Positions 43,829 through 52,532 of a DNA stretch of 64,000 bases are shown one piece after another. This DNA is from Pseudomonas gingeri (GTDB taxonomy: Bacteria > Pseudomonadota > Gammaproteobacteria > Pseudomonadales > Pseudomonadaceae). Positions within the stretch are counted from its first letter, which is position 1, and each line of letters opens with the position of its first letter. The notes under the pieces were generated by a model. It had not been told where the DNA came from, searched no databases, and was given only the letters and a program-made list of their open reading frames with translations. The stretch lies in the NCBI RefSeq assembly GCF_013385635.1, contig NZ_JACAPR010000011.1, forward strand, positions 124,001-188,000, read 5' to 3'. A program made the position numbers and the translations under genes.

Positions 43829-45481
43829 TCAGGACTGATTGAGCATTCTCGCTGAAACTGTCGGCGTTTGGTGAACAGAGTCAGGGAGGGTGGGTATCGG
43901 CACCCGGGACAAGTGACTGGCCTGCAACAATTCCCGTGTATAGGGCGAGCGCGGGGCTTTGAACAGCGCCTGTGCATCGCCCTGTTCAACGATGCGGCCA
44001 TGTTGCATGACGATCAATTGGTCGGCTAGGTCTTCCATCACGGCGAGGTCATGACCGATAAAGATCAGCGTCAGGTTGCGCCTTTTCCTGATATCCATGA
44101 TCAGGTCGAGAATCTGGTTTCGAACCGTGGCATCCAGTGCCGACACGGGCTCATCGCAGACCAGGACTTTCGGTTGCATGGCCAGGGCCCTGGCAATGAC
44201 CACCCGTTGACGCTGGCCGCCTGACAACTGATGGGGAAAACGTTGCAGCAGCCCCCTATCGAGGCCGACATCTTCCAGCAAGCCGGCACAGTACGCCGGC
44301 AAGTCGGCAATCTGCAGCAGTGCGCTGCGCTGATGAATCTGCACGGCTTCGAGCAAGGCCCGCAGGATGTTGTGGCGAGGGTTCAGGCTGCCGGCCGTGT
44401 CCTGGAAAATGTATTGGCAGGTGCGGGCGAACTCCTCGCGGTTGGGCGGGTTGACCGGGTCCATTCGGCAGACTTCGATGCTGCCGGTGGTGGGTTTGAT
44501 CAGGCCCATGATGGCCTTGGCCAGGGTACTTTTGCCGGACCCCGACTCGCCGGCGATACCCAGCGTACTGCCCGCCATCACTTGCAGGTTGATGTCGTGC
44601 AGCACTTGCTTGCGCTTGCGCCCCGTGCCGTATTCGGCGCTGACGCCGACCAGGCGCACCAGTGGTACTGGCAGGCTGTTTGCCTGGTATTTCGGGCGAC
44701 CTGCGGACAGCCGGCGCTTGTACGCGGTGGTCAGGGCGCGGGTGTAGTCATGCTGCGGGTTGTTGAGAATCACCTCGGCCGTACCTTGCTCCAGCAGGTC
44801 GCCGTTGCACATCACCGCGACTCGATCAGCCATGGCCAGCACGGCATCCAGGTCGTGGGAAATGAACAGCATCGCCATGCCGCGGCGCTGCTGGATATCA
44901 CGCAACAGGGCCAGGACCTGGGCCTGGGTGGTGACGTCCAGGGCGGTGGTGGGCTCGTCGGCAATCAGCAACTGCGGGTCACAGGCCAGTGCCATGGCAA
45001 TCATCGCCCGTTGCTGCTGGCCGCCGGACAGCTCGAACGGAAATCGTGTGAGTTGCCGTGCAGGCTCGGGCAGGCCGACCTCGCGCAACAGTTGGATGGC
45101 ATGCAGTTCGCGTTCCTGGCGACTGCGCGTCGTGTCGGTCGGCATGGCTTCGATGATTTGCGCACCGAGGCTCATCAAGGGGTTCAGGGAGGTCATGGGA
45201 TCCTGGAAGATGATCGCGATTTCACGACCGCGAACCCTGCGCCAGCCCTTGCTGTCCAGTTGCATCAGGTCGGTGTCGCGATAACGCAGTTCACCCGACA
45301 GGTGGGGTGAGTCCGGCAACAGGCCCAATGCCGCCAGGGCGGTCAGCGATTTGCCGCTGCCGGACTCGCCGATCACCCCAAGCACTTCGCCGGGGTGGAT
45401 CGCGAAAGAGATGTTGTTGACCACCGTTTTGTCGCCGTAGCGAATACTCAGGTCACGGATGGACAGCAGGGGACCGGACAT
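43829..45481 (-). CDS. Fused peptide-type ABC transporter ATPase, second system
   Basis: 550 aa from the ATG at 45481 (AAGGAA upstream). Two ATPase domains: GESGSGKSLTALAALG / ELSGGQQQRAMIAMALACDPQLLIADEPTTALD and GESGSGKSTLAKAIMG / QLSGGQRQRVVIARALAMQPKVLVCDEPVSALD. Operon order on the minus strand: AP-superfamily enzyme, binding protein, permease C, permease B, this ATPase. The permease B stop is 10 bp before its start. It resembles the other fused ATPase at 20290 in layout but the two are diverged, so these are separate importers. Last gene of the operon. Confidence 0.92.
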   Translation of the reverse strand: MSGPLLSIRDLSIRYGDKTVVNNISFAIHPGEVLGVIGESGSGKSLTALAALGLLPDSPHLSGELRYRDTDLMQLDSKGWRRVRGREIAIIFQDPMTSLNPLMSLGAQIIEAMPTDTTRSRQERELHAIQLLREVGLPEPARQLTRFPFELSGGQQQRAMIAMALACDPQLLIADEPTTALDVTTQAQVLALLRDIQQRRGMAMLFISHDLDAVLAMADRVAVMCNGDLLEQGTAEVILNNPQHDYTRALTTAYKRRLSAGRPKYQANSLPVPLVRLVGVSAEYGTGRKRKQVLHDINLQVMAGSTLGIAGESGSGKSTLAKAIMGLIKPTTGSIEVCRMDPVNPPNREEFARTCQYIFQDTAGSLNPRHNILRALLEAVQIHQRSALLQIADLPAYCAGLLEDVGLDRGLLQRFPHQLSGGQRQRVVIARALAMQPKVLVCDEPVSALDATVRNQILDLIMDIRKRRNLTLIFIGHDLAVMEDLADQLIVMQHGRIVEQGDAQALFKAPRSPYTRELLQASHLSRVPIPTLPDSVHQTPTVSARMLNQS

Positions 45482-45491
45482 GGCGGGTTCC

Positions 45492-46412
45492 TTATTCATG
45501 ATGGCGCGCCAGGCGCGGATCGATCCACACATGCAGTGCCGCGGTGGCGATATTGATCAGTACCACGAAGGTGGCGAGCAGCATCACGGCCGCCTGAATC
45601 AGTGTGTAATCGCGGCCGTGGATGGCCTCCAGGGTGAGGCTGCCCAGGCCCGGCAGGGAAAACAGGGCCTCCATGGTCAGCGTGCCGCCGATCAGTCCCC
45701 CGAGAATGACCCCGGACATCGCCACCACCACCGACAGCGAGTTGGGCAGGATATGGCGCCAGGCAATGCGCCAGTTGGACAAGCCCTTGGCTCTTGCGGT
45801 GCGGATAAAGGGCGCACGGGTGGTCGCACACAATTCCTCGTACAGCGGCTTGACCACTTGCCCGGCAATATCGATGCCGAGAATGACCACGGGCAACAGC
45901 ATCTGCCCACGGATCGGTAACCAGCGTAGCCAGACCGAAAACACCAGGATCACGATGACACCCGTGCAGAAGGTCGGCACGGCAATGGACCAGACGTTCA
46001 GGCTTTCCAGCAGTTTGCCCAGCCGCCAGCCTGGAAAAGCCAGCGCCAGTACGGCGATGCCCATGCCGGTGACCAGGCCGAACAGCAGCGCGGCACCGGA
46101 CAGGACGAGTGAGTTGGGCAGTGCGTCGCGCAGCATGCCGGCAACCGGGGTGCCAAAGCGCATCGACTCACCCAGGTCGCCATGCAGCGCGGCCTTGAGC
46201 CAGAGGGTGAACTGCACGGGCAGGCTCTCGTCCAGTCCGAGCTGCTGGCGCAAGGCGAGCAGGGCGTTGGCGTCATAGTCGCCACGTGCCGAGTAGTAAT
46301 CGGTGATATCGCCAGGCACCGCGCGCACCAGCAGGAAAATGATGAAGCTGATGGCCGCGATGCTCAGCAATCTGCGCAACAGGTAGGGCACGGCCTTGAA
46401 CAGGGTTTGCAT
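45492..46412 (-). CDS. ABC importer permease, DppB-like, second system
   Basis: 306 aa from the ATG at 46412 with GGAG 9 bp upstream; this start is 2 bp from the upstream stop. N-terminal YLLRRLLSIAAISFIIFLLVRAVPGDITDYY is a variant of the DppB opening with GD in place of GDP. EAA loop: RTARAKGLSNWRIAWRHILPNSLSVVVAMSG. Six membrane helices. Partner of the DppC-like subunit. Confidence 0.9.
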   Translation of the reverse strand: MQTLFKAVPYLLRRLLSIAAISFIIFLLVRAVPGDITDYYSARGDYDANALLALRQQLGLDESLPVQFTLWLKAALHGDLGESMRFGTPVAGMLRDALPNSLVLSGAALLFGLVTGMGIAVLALAFPGWRLGKLLESLNVWSIAVPTFCTGVIVILVFSVWLRWLPIRGQMLLPVVILGIDIAGQVVKPLYEELCATTRAPFIRTARAKGLSNWRIAWRHILPNSLSVVVAMSGVILGGLIGGTLTMEALFSLPGLGSLTLEAIHGRDYTLIQAAVMLLATFVVLINIATAALHVWIDPRLARHHE

Positions 46413-46413
46413 G

Positions 46414-47235
46414 TCAGGCTCCGGCAGCACGATGCTTGCTCAAGGGATCGAGGTTTTCCCGCAGGCGGTTGCCGACCAGTGACAACGACAGCGTGGTCAG
46501 TGCCAGGGCCAGTACCGGGAACAACAGCGAAAAAGGCGCCTGCTCGGCGAAGCCCGTGGCGGTCGCGATGATTCGTCCCCATGTCGGGACATCAGGGGCT
46601 ACGCCCATGCCGAAAAAGCTCAGGACCGATTCGGTGGTAATGGCTCGGGGCATGACGATGGCGATCTGCGTGAGCAGCGTGCCAACGGCGTTCGGCAAGA
46701 CGTGGCGCCAGGCGATCGCCAGTGGTGAAACCCCGATCACCCGTGCTGCCGTGACGTAGCCGGCGGCCGACTCACGCTCGTGGATGGCCCGTGCGACATA
46801 GGCGAACAACGGCATGTAGGCGATGCCGACGGCGATGATCACCGAGCCCGTGCCCACTCCCAGTGCGACCATCAAGGCCAGCGACAGCAGGATGGCGGGC
46901 ATGGTCAGGATCATGTCGAAGCCGCCGTAAATGACCGCCCGGGTCACCCCACCGGCCAGGCAGCCGACAAGGCCCAATCCGACACCACCGAAGAACGCGA
47001 TGCAGGTGGCGGCGATGGCGACGATCAGGGTCAGGCGTGTTCCCGTGACCAGGCGCGCGAGGATGTCGCGGCCAAAGCTGTCGGCGCCCAGCCAGTGCTG
47101 CATGGAGGGCGCCAGGTTGCGGGCCAGCAGGTTCTGATAGTACGGGTCCTGGATCGGCAGCAGCGGGGCCAGGATGGCGACCAGCACGGCAATGCCAAGC
47201 ACCAGCCACGGCCATTGCCGGATAACCCGGCTCAT
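46414..47235 (-). CDS. ABC importer permease, DppC-like, second system
   Basis: 273 aa. The first helix is followed by LLARNLAPSMQHWLGADSFGRDILARLVTGTRLTLIVA, the OppC/DppC signature, and EAA loop TAARVIGVSPLAIAWRHVLPNAVGT. Its start overlaps the binding-protein stop by 4 bp (ATGA), and it is 1 bp from the DppB-like gene. Standard length. Confidence 0.92.
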   Translation of the reverse strand: MSRVIRQWPWLVLGIAVLVAILAPLLPIQDPYYQNLLARNLAPSMQHWLGADSFGRDILARLVTGTRLTLIVAIAATCIAFFGGVGLGLVGCLAGGVTRAVIYGGFDMILTMPAILLSLALMVALGVGTGSVIIAVGIAYMPLFAYVARAIHERESAAGYVTAARVIGVSPLAIAWRHVLPNAVGTLLTQIAIVMPRAITTESVLSFFGMGVAPDVPTWGRIIATATGFAEQAPFSLLFPVLALALTTLSLSLVGNRLRENLDPLSKHRAAGA

Positions 47236-48761
47236 GCGCTCAACCAGGTGCGGGCCAGGCCGCCATCGACTCTGTTCTGGCTCCAGGTGTAACCGGTCTG
47301 GTAACCGTGCACGTTGGCCGCGACACCGATCGCATCGGCGCTATGGCCGATGCCCAAGGTGTAGAACTTGTCCATCACCCGTTGCCACGCCGCCAGGTAG
47401 CGTTCGCGGGCCAGGCCCAGCGATGGCGAGTCCACCGCCTGGGCGATCAGGCGATCCAGCTCCGGGTCCTGGATGCCGCCCCACAACATCGGGCTGGGCC
47501 CCTGGGATTGCAGTCGCGCATAACGCAGGTAGACGTCGGCCCGAGGGCCGGAGTGGAAGGGCGCCAGGTCCCAGTCATATTGCCCCAGGAGGCGCTGTGC
47601 ACCGATGTCGTCCAGCGCCTGGTGATCGATCTTGAACCCCAGTTCGCGGACCATCTGCACGGCCACCTGCGCATAGTCGGATTGCCAGGACACCACTTTC
47701 AGGGTGTGTTGTCCGGCCTCCACCCCGGCGCTCTGCAGCAGTTTGCGCGCGCGGTCCGGATCCGGCCTGGCAAAGGCGTCCTGCTGTTCCAGTGCCTGGT
47801 CCCAGTAGAACGTGTTGGGGCGGGTCGGCTGATTGCTGGTCAGCGCATCCTTGCCGCCGATGAAACCCATGTAGGCCGACTTGTCGATGCTCAGGGCAAT
47901 GGCCTGGCGCACGCGCATGTCCTGCAGGAGGGGATTGGGTTTGCGGTTGTTGAACGACAGGAAGTACCACGAGGTATCCCCCAGGAACTGCACCTCGACA
48001 TTGTCGCTGCGCAGCGATGGCAGGCGGTCGTTGTTGACGTAGGCCACATGCAGGTCGCCGGAGCGTAGCGACAGGCTGTTGTCGCGGTCGCCGCGCAGGT
48101 CGAAATCGATCGCGTCCAGGTAGGGCAGGCCCGGTTGCCAGTACTGTTTGAACGCCGGAGCGAAGAACCGCTGGTTCGCCTGCCAGGTGCCGAAGGTAAA
48201 CGGTCCCGTGCCGATAGGCTGGCGAATGGTGTCGTGCCAGCCTTCCGACTCCGGCGCGACGATCCACAACTCGGACAGCAGATTGAGCAGGGGCGCGAAG
48301 GTTTCCTTCAGCTCGACGCGCAGGACCAGTGGCGAGGGGACGCTGATGTCATTGACCAGCTTCATCGCGTTGCTCAGCCAGCCGCCGCTGATCTTGTCCC
48401 TGACCCGTTCCAGGTTGGCCTTCACGTCCTGCCCGACCAGGGTACGTCCGTTGTGAAACTTCACGTTGTCGCGCAAGTAGAAGGTGTAGCTCTTGCCGTC
48501 ATCCGAGAGCTCGAAACGTTCGGCGAGGAAGGGTTTGACCGTGCCGTCATTGGCCACGCTGGTCAGGGCTTCGACATACACCTGCTGGACCGAAATGGAA
48601 CCGGCATGCCGATGTGGGTCGGAAGTATCCAGCCCCATCAGGGCGATCTTCAAGGTGCCGCCCGACTTGGGTGCCACCCCCGTCTCCGCGCGGAGCAAGG
48701 GTGGAAACAGGCCGGCACAGGAGGCCGCGGCGAACAGTTGGATCAGGGTACGTCGATGCAT
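47232..48761 (-). CDS. Peptide-type ABC substrate-binding protein, second system
   Basis: 509 aa from the ATG at 48761 with GAGGAG upstream; the longer frame to 48839 overlaps the enzyme gene. The N-terminus MHRRTLIQLFAAASCAGLFPPLLRA carries an RR pair and a modest hydrophobic stretch, so either Tat or Sec export is possible. Family signature: SGGTLKIALMGLDTSDPHRHAGSISVQQVYVEAL, DGKSYTFYLRDNVKFHNGRTLVGQDVKANLER. Overlaps the AP-superfamily gene by 19 bp, so the two are coupled. Substrate unknown; a phosphonate- or phosphate-ester-bearing compound is suggested by the neighbours. Confidence 0.9.
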   Translation of the reverse strand: MHRRTLIQLFAAASCAGLFPPLLRAETGVAPKSGGTLKIALMGLDTSDPHRHAGSISVQQVYVEALTSVANDGTVKPFLAERFELSDDGKSYTFYLRDNVKFHNGRTLVGQDVKANLERVRDKISGGWLSNAMKLVNDISVPSPLVLRVELKETFAPLLNLLSELWIVAPESEGWHDTIRQPIGTGPFTFGTWQANQRFFAPAFKQYWQPGLPYLDAIDFDLRGDRDNSLSLRSGDLHVAYVNNDRLPSLRSDNVEVQFLGDTSWYFLSFNNRKPNPLLQDMRVRQAIALSIDKSAYMGFIGGKDALTSNQPTRPNTFYWDQALEQQDAFARPDPDRARKLLQSAGVEAGQHTLKVVSWQSDYAQVAVQMVRELGFKIDHQALDDIGAQRLLGQYDWDLAPFHSGPRADVYLRYARLQSQGPSPMLWGGIQDPELDRLIAQAVDSPSLGLARERYLAAWQRVMDKFYTLGIGHSADAIGVAANVHGYQTGYTWSQNRVDGGLARTWLSA

Positions 48762-50077
48762 GAAATACAGCTCCTCGGAGAGGTTTGGGCGCCAGCGGGA
48801 ATTCGCAGTTGAAGAGGGCTGCCATCCATGTCGTTGCAAGGCAGTCCCAGGTGATGCAACAGGGTCGGCGCGAAGTCCACCAGGCTGACCGGGGCATGGA
48901 ACGTGCTGCCCGCGGCAAAGTCCTTGCCCTGTACGATCAGGAACGGTGCCTGCTCATAGGTGCCGAGGCCGCCGTGCTGGCCGAATCCGCCGTAGGCTTT
49001 CGGATCCTGGGCATCGGCCACGATGCAGGTGCTGCCCGGTATGCCGAATTCATTGGCTTGCCGGTAGTGCTGCATGATCACGGCGAGGGTGGTGCCGGGA
49101 TCGTCGGGTGACAGGCCGAGCTCTGCCAGGGCCTGGCCCTCGTAGACCGTGGAGCACCAGGGTTGTCGGCTCAGGAAGTCGACGATTGCGCTCTGCAGGA
49201 ACTGGAAACGGGGCGCGATGGCAACCATGCAGGAACTGCCATTGGGGGCAATCACCACGTCATCGCTGTCCAGGCTGGATTTGAGTCCGGCCTCCACCAG
49301 CGCCTGGCCGACGTCGATCTCGTTGATCACGGTTTCCATGCCGTGATCGGAAGCGACCATCAGCAGGACGTCATCGCCCCGTGCACGCAGTTGTTCGACG
49401 GCTTCCAGTACTTGCGCCACGCAGGCATTGGCATGACCGATGGCGGCAAAGTGGGCAGGTGATCCCAGGGGATGGCCGTGCCCGCTGTAATCCGGCTCCG
49501 AGAGCCACAGCGTGGCGATGACGGGGGCCTGGGGGCGCAGCAGTTTCTGGCAGAAGCGCGTGGTCATCTCCTGGTCGCCGGAGCTGCCGGGCTTGATCAG
49601 CAAGACCCGCTCATCGAGATAGGGCTCGCGACCCGGGCCATAGGAACCGGCGCTGTGGAATACCTCGCCATAGCCATCCGGATCGTTGAAGTAGGCCGCC
49701 CCTGGCGATACGTTGGACATGATGCACGCGCCGCCGTGGGCCGCCACGCGTTGCGCCAGTGTCGGTACGTGCAGCGTTCGGCCCGTGACGTGCTCCAGGT
49801 GGTCGCGAAAGATCGGCTCGCCGACGTTATGGCAACGCAGGCCCCGGGCTTCGTCGATGATCATCTTGTTACCGAGCAGGCCATGCCGGCCGGGGTGGCA
49901 ACCGGTTGCTATGGAGGCCGAACTGACACGGGTGGTGGAAGGGAACACGGCGTTGGCATTGGCAAACCAGACAGCGCTCTTGGTCAGTGCGGTCAGTGTT
50001 GGACTGCTGTCGGGAAGTATCAAGTCCCGACGCAGGCTGTCACACATTATGAGGATGCAGCGTTTAATGTTTTTCAT
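48743..50077 (-). CDS. Alkaline-phosphatase-superfamily phosphodiesterase/phosphonate hydrolase-like enzyme
   Basis: 444 aa from the ATG at 50077 (MKNIKRCILIMCDSLRRDLI); earlier GTG/ATG codons at 50092/50089 are possible. Metal ligands of the superfamily are visible: Asp in IMCDSLRRD, nucleophilic Thr in FPSTTRVSSASIATGCHPG, Asp/His in WLSEPDYSGHGHP, Asp-His in ASDHGME, and His in GQHGGLGTYEQAPF. It belongs to the type I phosphodiesterase/nucleotide pyrophosphatase branch, like the phosphonoacetate hydrolase upstream. No signal peptide, so it acts in the cytoplasm on an imported substrate. First gene of the importer operon. Confidence 0.82.
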   Translation of the reverse strand: MKNIKRCILIMCDSLRRDLILPDSSPTLTALTKSAVWFANANAVFPSTTRVSSASIATGCHPGRHGLLGNKMIIDEARGLRCHNVGEPIFRDHLEHVTGRTLHVPTLAQRVAAHGGACIMSNVSPGAAYFNDPDGYGEVFHSAGSYGPGREPYLDERVLLIKPGSSGDQEMTTRFCQKLLRPQAPVIATLWLSEPDYSGHGHPLGSPAHFAAIGHANACVAQVLEAVEQLRARGDDVLLMVASDHGMETVINEIDVGQALVEAGLKSSLDSDDVVIAPNGSSCMVAIAPRFQFLQSAIVDFLSRQPWCSTVYEGQALAELGLSPDDPGTTLAVIMQHYRQANEFGIPGSTCIVADAQDPKAYGGFGQHGGLGTYEQAPFLIVQGKDFAAGSTFHAPVSLVDFAPTLLHHLGLPCNDMDGSPLQLRIPAGAQTSPRSCISCIDVP

Positions 50078-50157
50078 ATTAAAAATCATCACCTTTTAAT
50101 ATTTCAGGGGTGTGACATTTAATTATTTTTATTTGTTGTTAAAGTTGTCTGGAATGC

Positions 50158-50191
50158 AAAAAAGCGAAGCCCGTTCTGTTTGCGGCTTCGC
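50158..50191 (-). terminator. Rho-independent terminator of the phosphonoacetate hydrolase gene
   Basis: GCGAAGCC (50164-50171) and GGCTTCGC (50184-50191) form an 8-bp GC-rich stem; on the minus strand it is followed by a run of six T (50163-50158). It lies 61 bp past the phnA stop at 50252 and separates phnA from the importer operon. Confidence 0.8.
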
Positions 50192-50251
50192 AATTTTCCG
50201 CGCTCGGAAAGTTATCTTTTGTCGAGCTTTTTTCAAGTTTTTAACAGGGTT

Positions 50252-51502
50252 TTATTTGCCTGTGTTGTGTACGCCGTTAAGTGCAAAATCGAAGATGTCA
50301 AAGTTGCGCAGCCGGGTTGAGGCAGCACGTTGCAGGTACGTTTCATTCAGTGGATGAGACAGCAGGAACGGCACCGGCTGCTCGGAGTATCCGCCATGGG
50401 AGCGCAGGGGGCGGTCGCCCACCGTGGACAGGTCGTGCTCGCCGGCGCTGGAGCCGAGTACGCAGGACTCGCTGGAAATCACCACGATATCGGCCTCGCG
50501 GTCTTCCGGAAGGCCGAGTTTCACGGCCGCCTGCCGGCGACTCAAGGTCTCTTCGATACCGGACAGTCCACTGATGTAATCGATCATCGGTTCGATGTCG
50601 GCGGGATCCTTGGCATACACCCGAACAAAAGAACCCAGTGCGCCATGGTGACGAACGAAGGGGTCGGTAATCGGGCAGATGACCCGGGCACTTGCAGTTC
50701 CAAAGCGCTCTTCGAGTTTGTCTTGCAGGAAGATTATATTGGGTATGCCGTTTGTATTGTTCTTGTCCGACATGCCATGGTCCGCAACACAACCGACAAT
50801 GGCGCCTTCATCAATAAAGGCTTGCAGGCGATCATCGATGGCCTTGAGGAATTCGTTGGACTCTTGAGTGCCGGGCGCGAACTTGTGCTGGATATAATCG
50901 GATAACGACAGGTACAACACCCGGGCCCGTTTCTGCTTCAACAATGCCAGGCCCGCGTCCAGTACGAAGAGTGACAGATCGCCTGAATACATGTCGGGCA
51001 GCGGCCGCCCGACCAGGGCCTGGACGTCGTCGATACCGTGTTCCTCAAGGGTACAGGTGCCGGCTTTTTCCGAGGAAAAACAGATGCCTTTCAAATGGTG
51101 CCCGAGTACCTTGCGCAGTTTGTCCTTGGCGGTGATCGCCGCCACTGCGATGCCAGCCTGGGACAGCAGCGCGAGCAAGGTCTCGCCGCGCAGCAGGCTG
51201 GCGTCGGTCATCATGATTTCCTTGCCGGTTTCCCGGTCCAGGTAATAGTTGCCGGCGATACCATGCACTTCAGGGGGGGCGCCGGTGACGATGGAGACGT
51301 TGTTGGGGTTGGTAAACGACGGCATCACGCAATCGGCGGTGCTGGCAAAACCCTGGGCATGAAAGCGGGCGATGGTCGGGCAGACGCCATCGGCGATGCC
51401 CTGGACGATGTATTGCGGGTCACAGCCATCAATGCAAACGACCACCACCGGCTGGGTCGGAAGGGCGTACTGGCGTTGGTGCAGCGTTATCGAATTGTTC
51501 AT
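50252..51502 (-). CDS. phnA: Phosphonoacetate hydrolase
   Basis: 416 aa from the ATG at 51502 (a GTG at 51514 is also possible). Characteristic PhnA segments: PVVVVCIDGCDPQYIVQGIADG, MPSFTNPNNVSIVTGAPPEVHGIAGNYYLDRETGKEIMMTD (nucleophilic Thr in SFTNPNN), AITAKDKLRKVLGHHL, VADHGMSDK, and LRSHGGYSEQPVPFLLS for the last His ligand. The enzyme cleaves the C-P bond of phosphonoacetate to acetate and phosphate using two zinc ions. Monocistronic with its own terminator. The divergent LysR gene is placed like phnR in P. fluorescens 23F, where a LysR protein induces phnA with phosphonoacetate. Confidence 0.92.
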   Translation of the reverse strand: MNNSITLHQRQYALPTQPVVVVCIDGCDPQYIVQGIADGVCPTIARFHAQGFASTADCVMPSFTNPNNVSIVTGAPPEVHGIAGNYYLDRETGKEIMMTDASLLRGETLLALLSQAGIAVAAITAKDKLRKVLGHHLKGICFSSEKAGTCTLEEHGIDDVQALVGRPLPDMYSGDLSLFVLDAGLALLKQKRARVLYLSLSDYIQHKFAPGTQESNEFLKAIDDRLQAFIDEGAIVGCVADHGMSDKNNTNGIPNIIFLQDKLEERFGTASARVICPITDPFVRHHGALGSFVRVYAKDPADIEPMIDYISGLSGIEETLSRRQAAVKLGLPEDREADIVVISSESCVLGSSAGEHDLSTVGDRPLRSHGGYSEQPVPFLLSHPLNETYLQRAASTRLRNFDIFDFALNGVHNTGK

Positions 51503-51617
51503 CACAGGCTTCACTAGAGGGGCAGTGCTGAGTACATTAACGTGCCGATAAGGATGAAGCTGTGCCGGTTTTTCCCCTGTTTGTGAGTTTTATTCACAGT
51601 TATTTGCCAGGAATCCC

Positions 51618-52532
51618 ATGACCCGCATCCCCCCGTTGCCTGCCCTCAAGGCGTTTCTCGCAGCTTGCCGGGCGGGGAGCTACAGCGCTGCCGCCGAGGA
51701 ACTGAATGTCACTCATGGCGCGGTGAGCCGACAGATCCAGAGCCTGGAAGAGTGGCTGGGACAGAAGCTGTTCGAGCGTTCCGGACAGCGCATGGCGCCG
51801 ACTTCACATGCGCTGGCGTTTGCCCTGGAGGTCAGTGAGGCGTTCGAGCGAATCAACGATGCCGCGCAACGCTACGGCAAGGGCAGCGCCAGCATGTTGC
51901 TGCGGGTCAGTGCGCCCGCGACCTTTGCCATGCGCTGGCTGATCCCGCGTCTGGGCGACTTCCACCAGCAGCATCCGGGCATGTTGATCCAGGTGCAGAC
52001 CGCGACCACCCAGCAGATCTCCCTGGCGGGCAGCTTCGACCTGGCGATCCGGCGGGGTTCGCCGCAAACCGATCACTTCAGTGCCCAGCCCTTCCTCGAT
52101 GAGTGGCTGACCGTGGTCGCGGCGCCGAGCCTGCTGGCCCGGGTGCCGCTCGACTCGTTGCTGGACTTGCCGCGTCATGTGTTGCTGGAAACCGAGACCC
52201 GGCCCGGAGATTGGCAGCAGTGGCTGAACTCGGCCGGCTCAACCGCGCATGGCACACCCGCGCGGCTGCGTTTCGATCATTTCTATGTGACCTACACCGC
52301 GCTGATCGACGGCCTTGGCTTGGGGATCGGCCCGGTTCCCACCCTTGAGCACGACGTCAATGTCGGCAGGCTGGTGTTGCCGTTCGCCGATATCCGCACC
52401 CCCAGCCGTCGTTACTACAGCCTGACTCCGGCAGGGGTGCCCAAGACGCTCATTCATCGCAAGTTCGAAAGCTGGTTGCTTGAGCAGGGGAACATCCAGG
52501 GCGCCCGCCAGGAGGCGCCGGCCGGGATCTAG
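51618..52532 (+). CDS. LysR-family regulator (GcvA-like), probable PhnR-type activator of phnA
   Basis: 304 aa. Helix-turn-helix region PPLPALKAFLAACRAGSYSAAAEELNVTHGAVSRQIQSLEEWLGQKLFER, of the GcvA type. Effector domain SAPATFAMRWLIPRLGDFHQQHPGMLIQVQTAT. It is divergent from phnA across 115 bp, which is why I assign it to phosphonoacetate sensing; this is inference. Its TAG stop overlaps the TAG stop of the convergent dehydrogenase gene (shared CTAG), an extremely tight convergent junction. Confidence 0.87.
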   Translation: MTRIPPLPALKAFLAACRAGSYSAAAEELNVTHGAVSRQIQSLEEWLGQKLFERSGQRMAPTSHALAFALEVSEAFERINDAAQRYGKGSASMLLRVSAPATFAMRWLIPRLGDFHQQHPGMLIQVQTATTQQISLAGSFDLAIRRGSPQTDHFSAQPFLDEWLTVVAAPSLLARVPLDSLLDLPRHVLLETETRPGDWQQWLNSAGSTAHGTPARLRFDHFYVTYTALIDGLGLGIGPVPTLEHDVNVGRLVLPFADIRTPSRRYYSLTPAGVPKTLIHRKFESWLLEQGNIQGARQEAPAGI

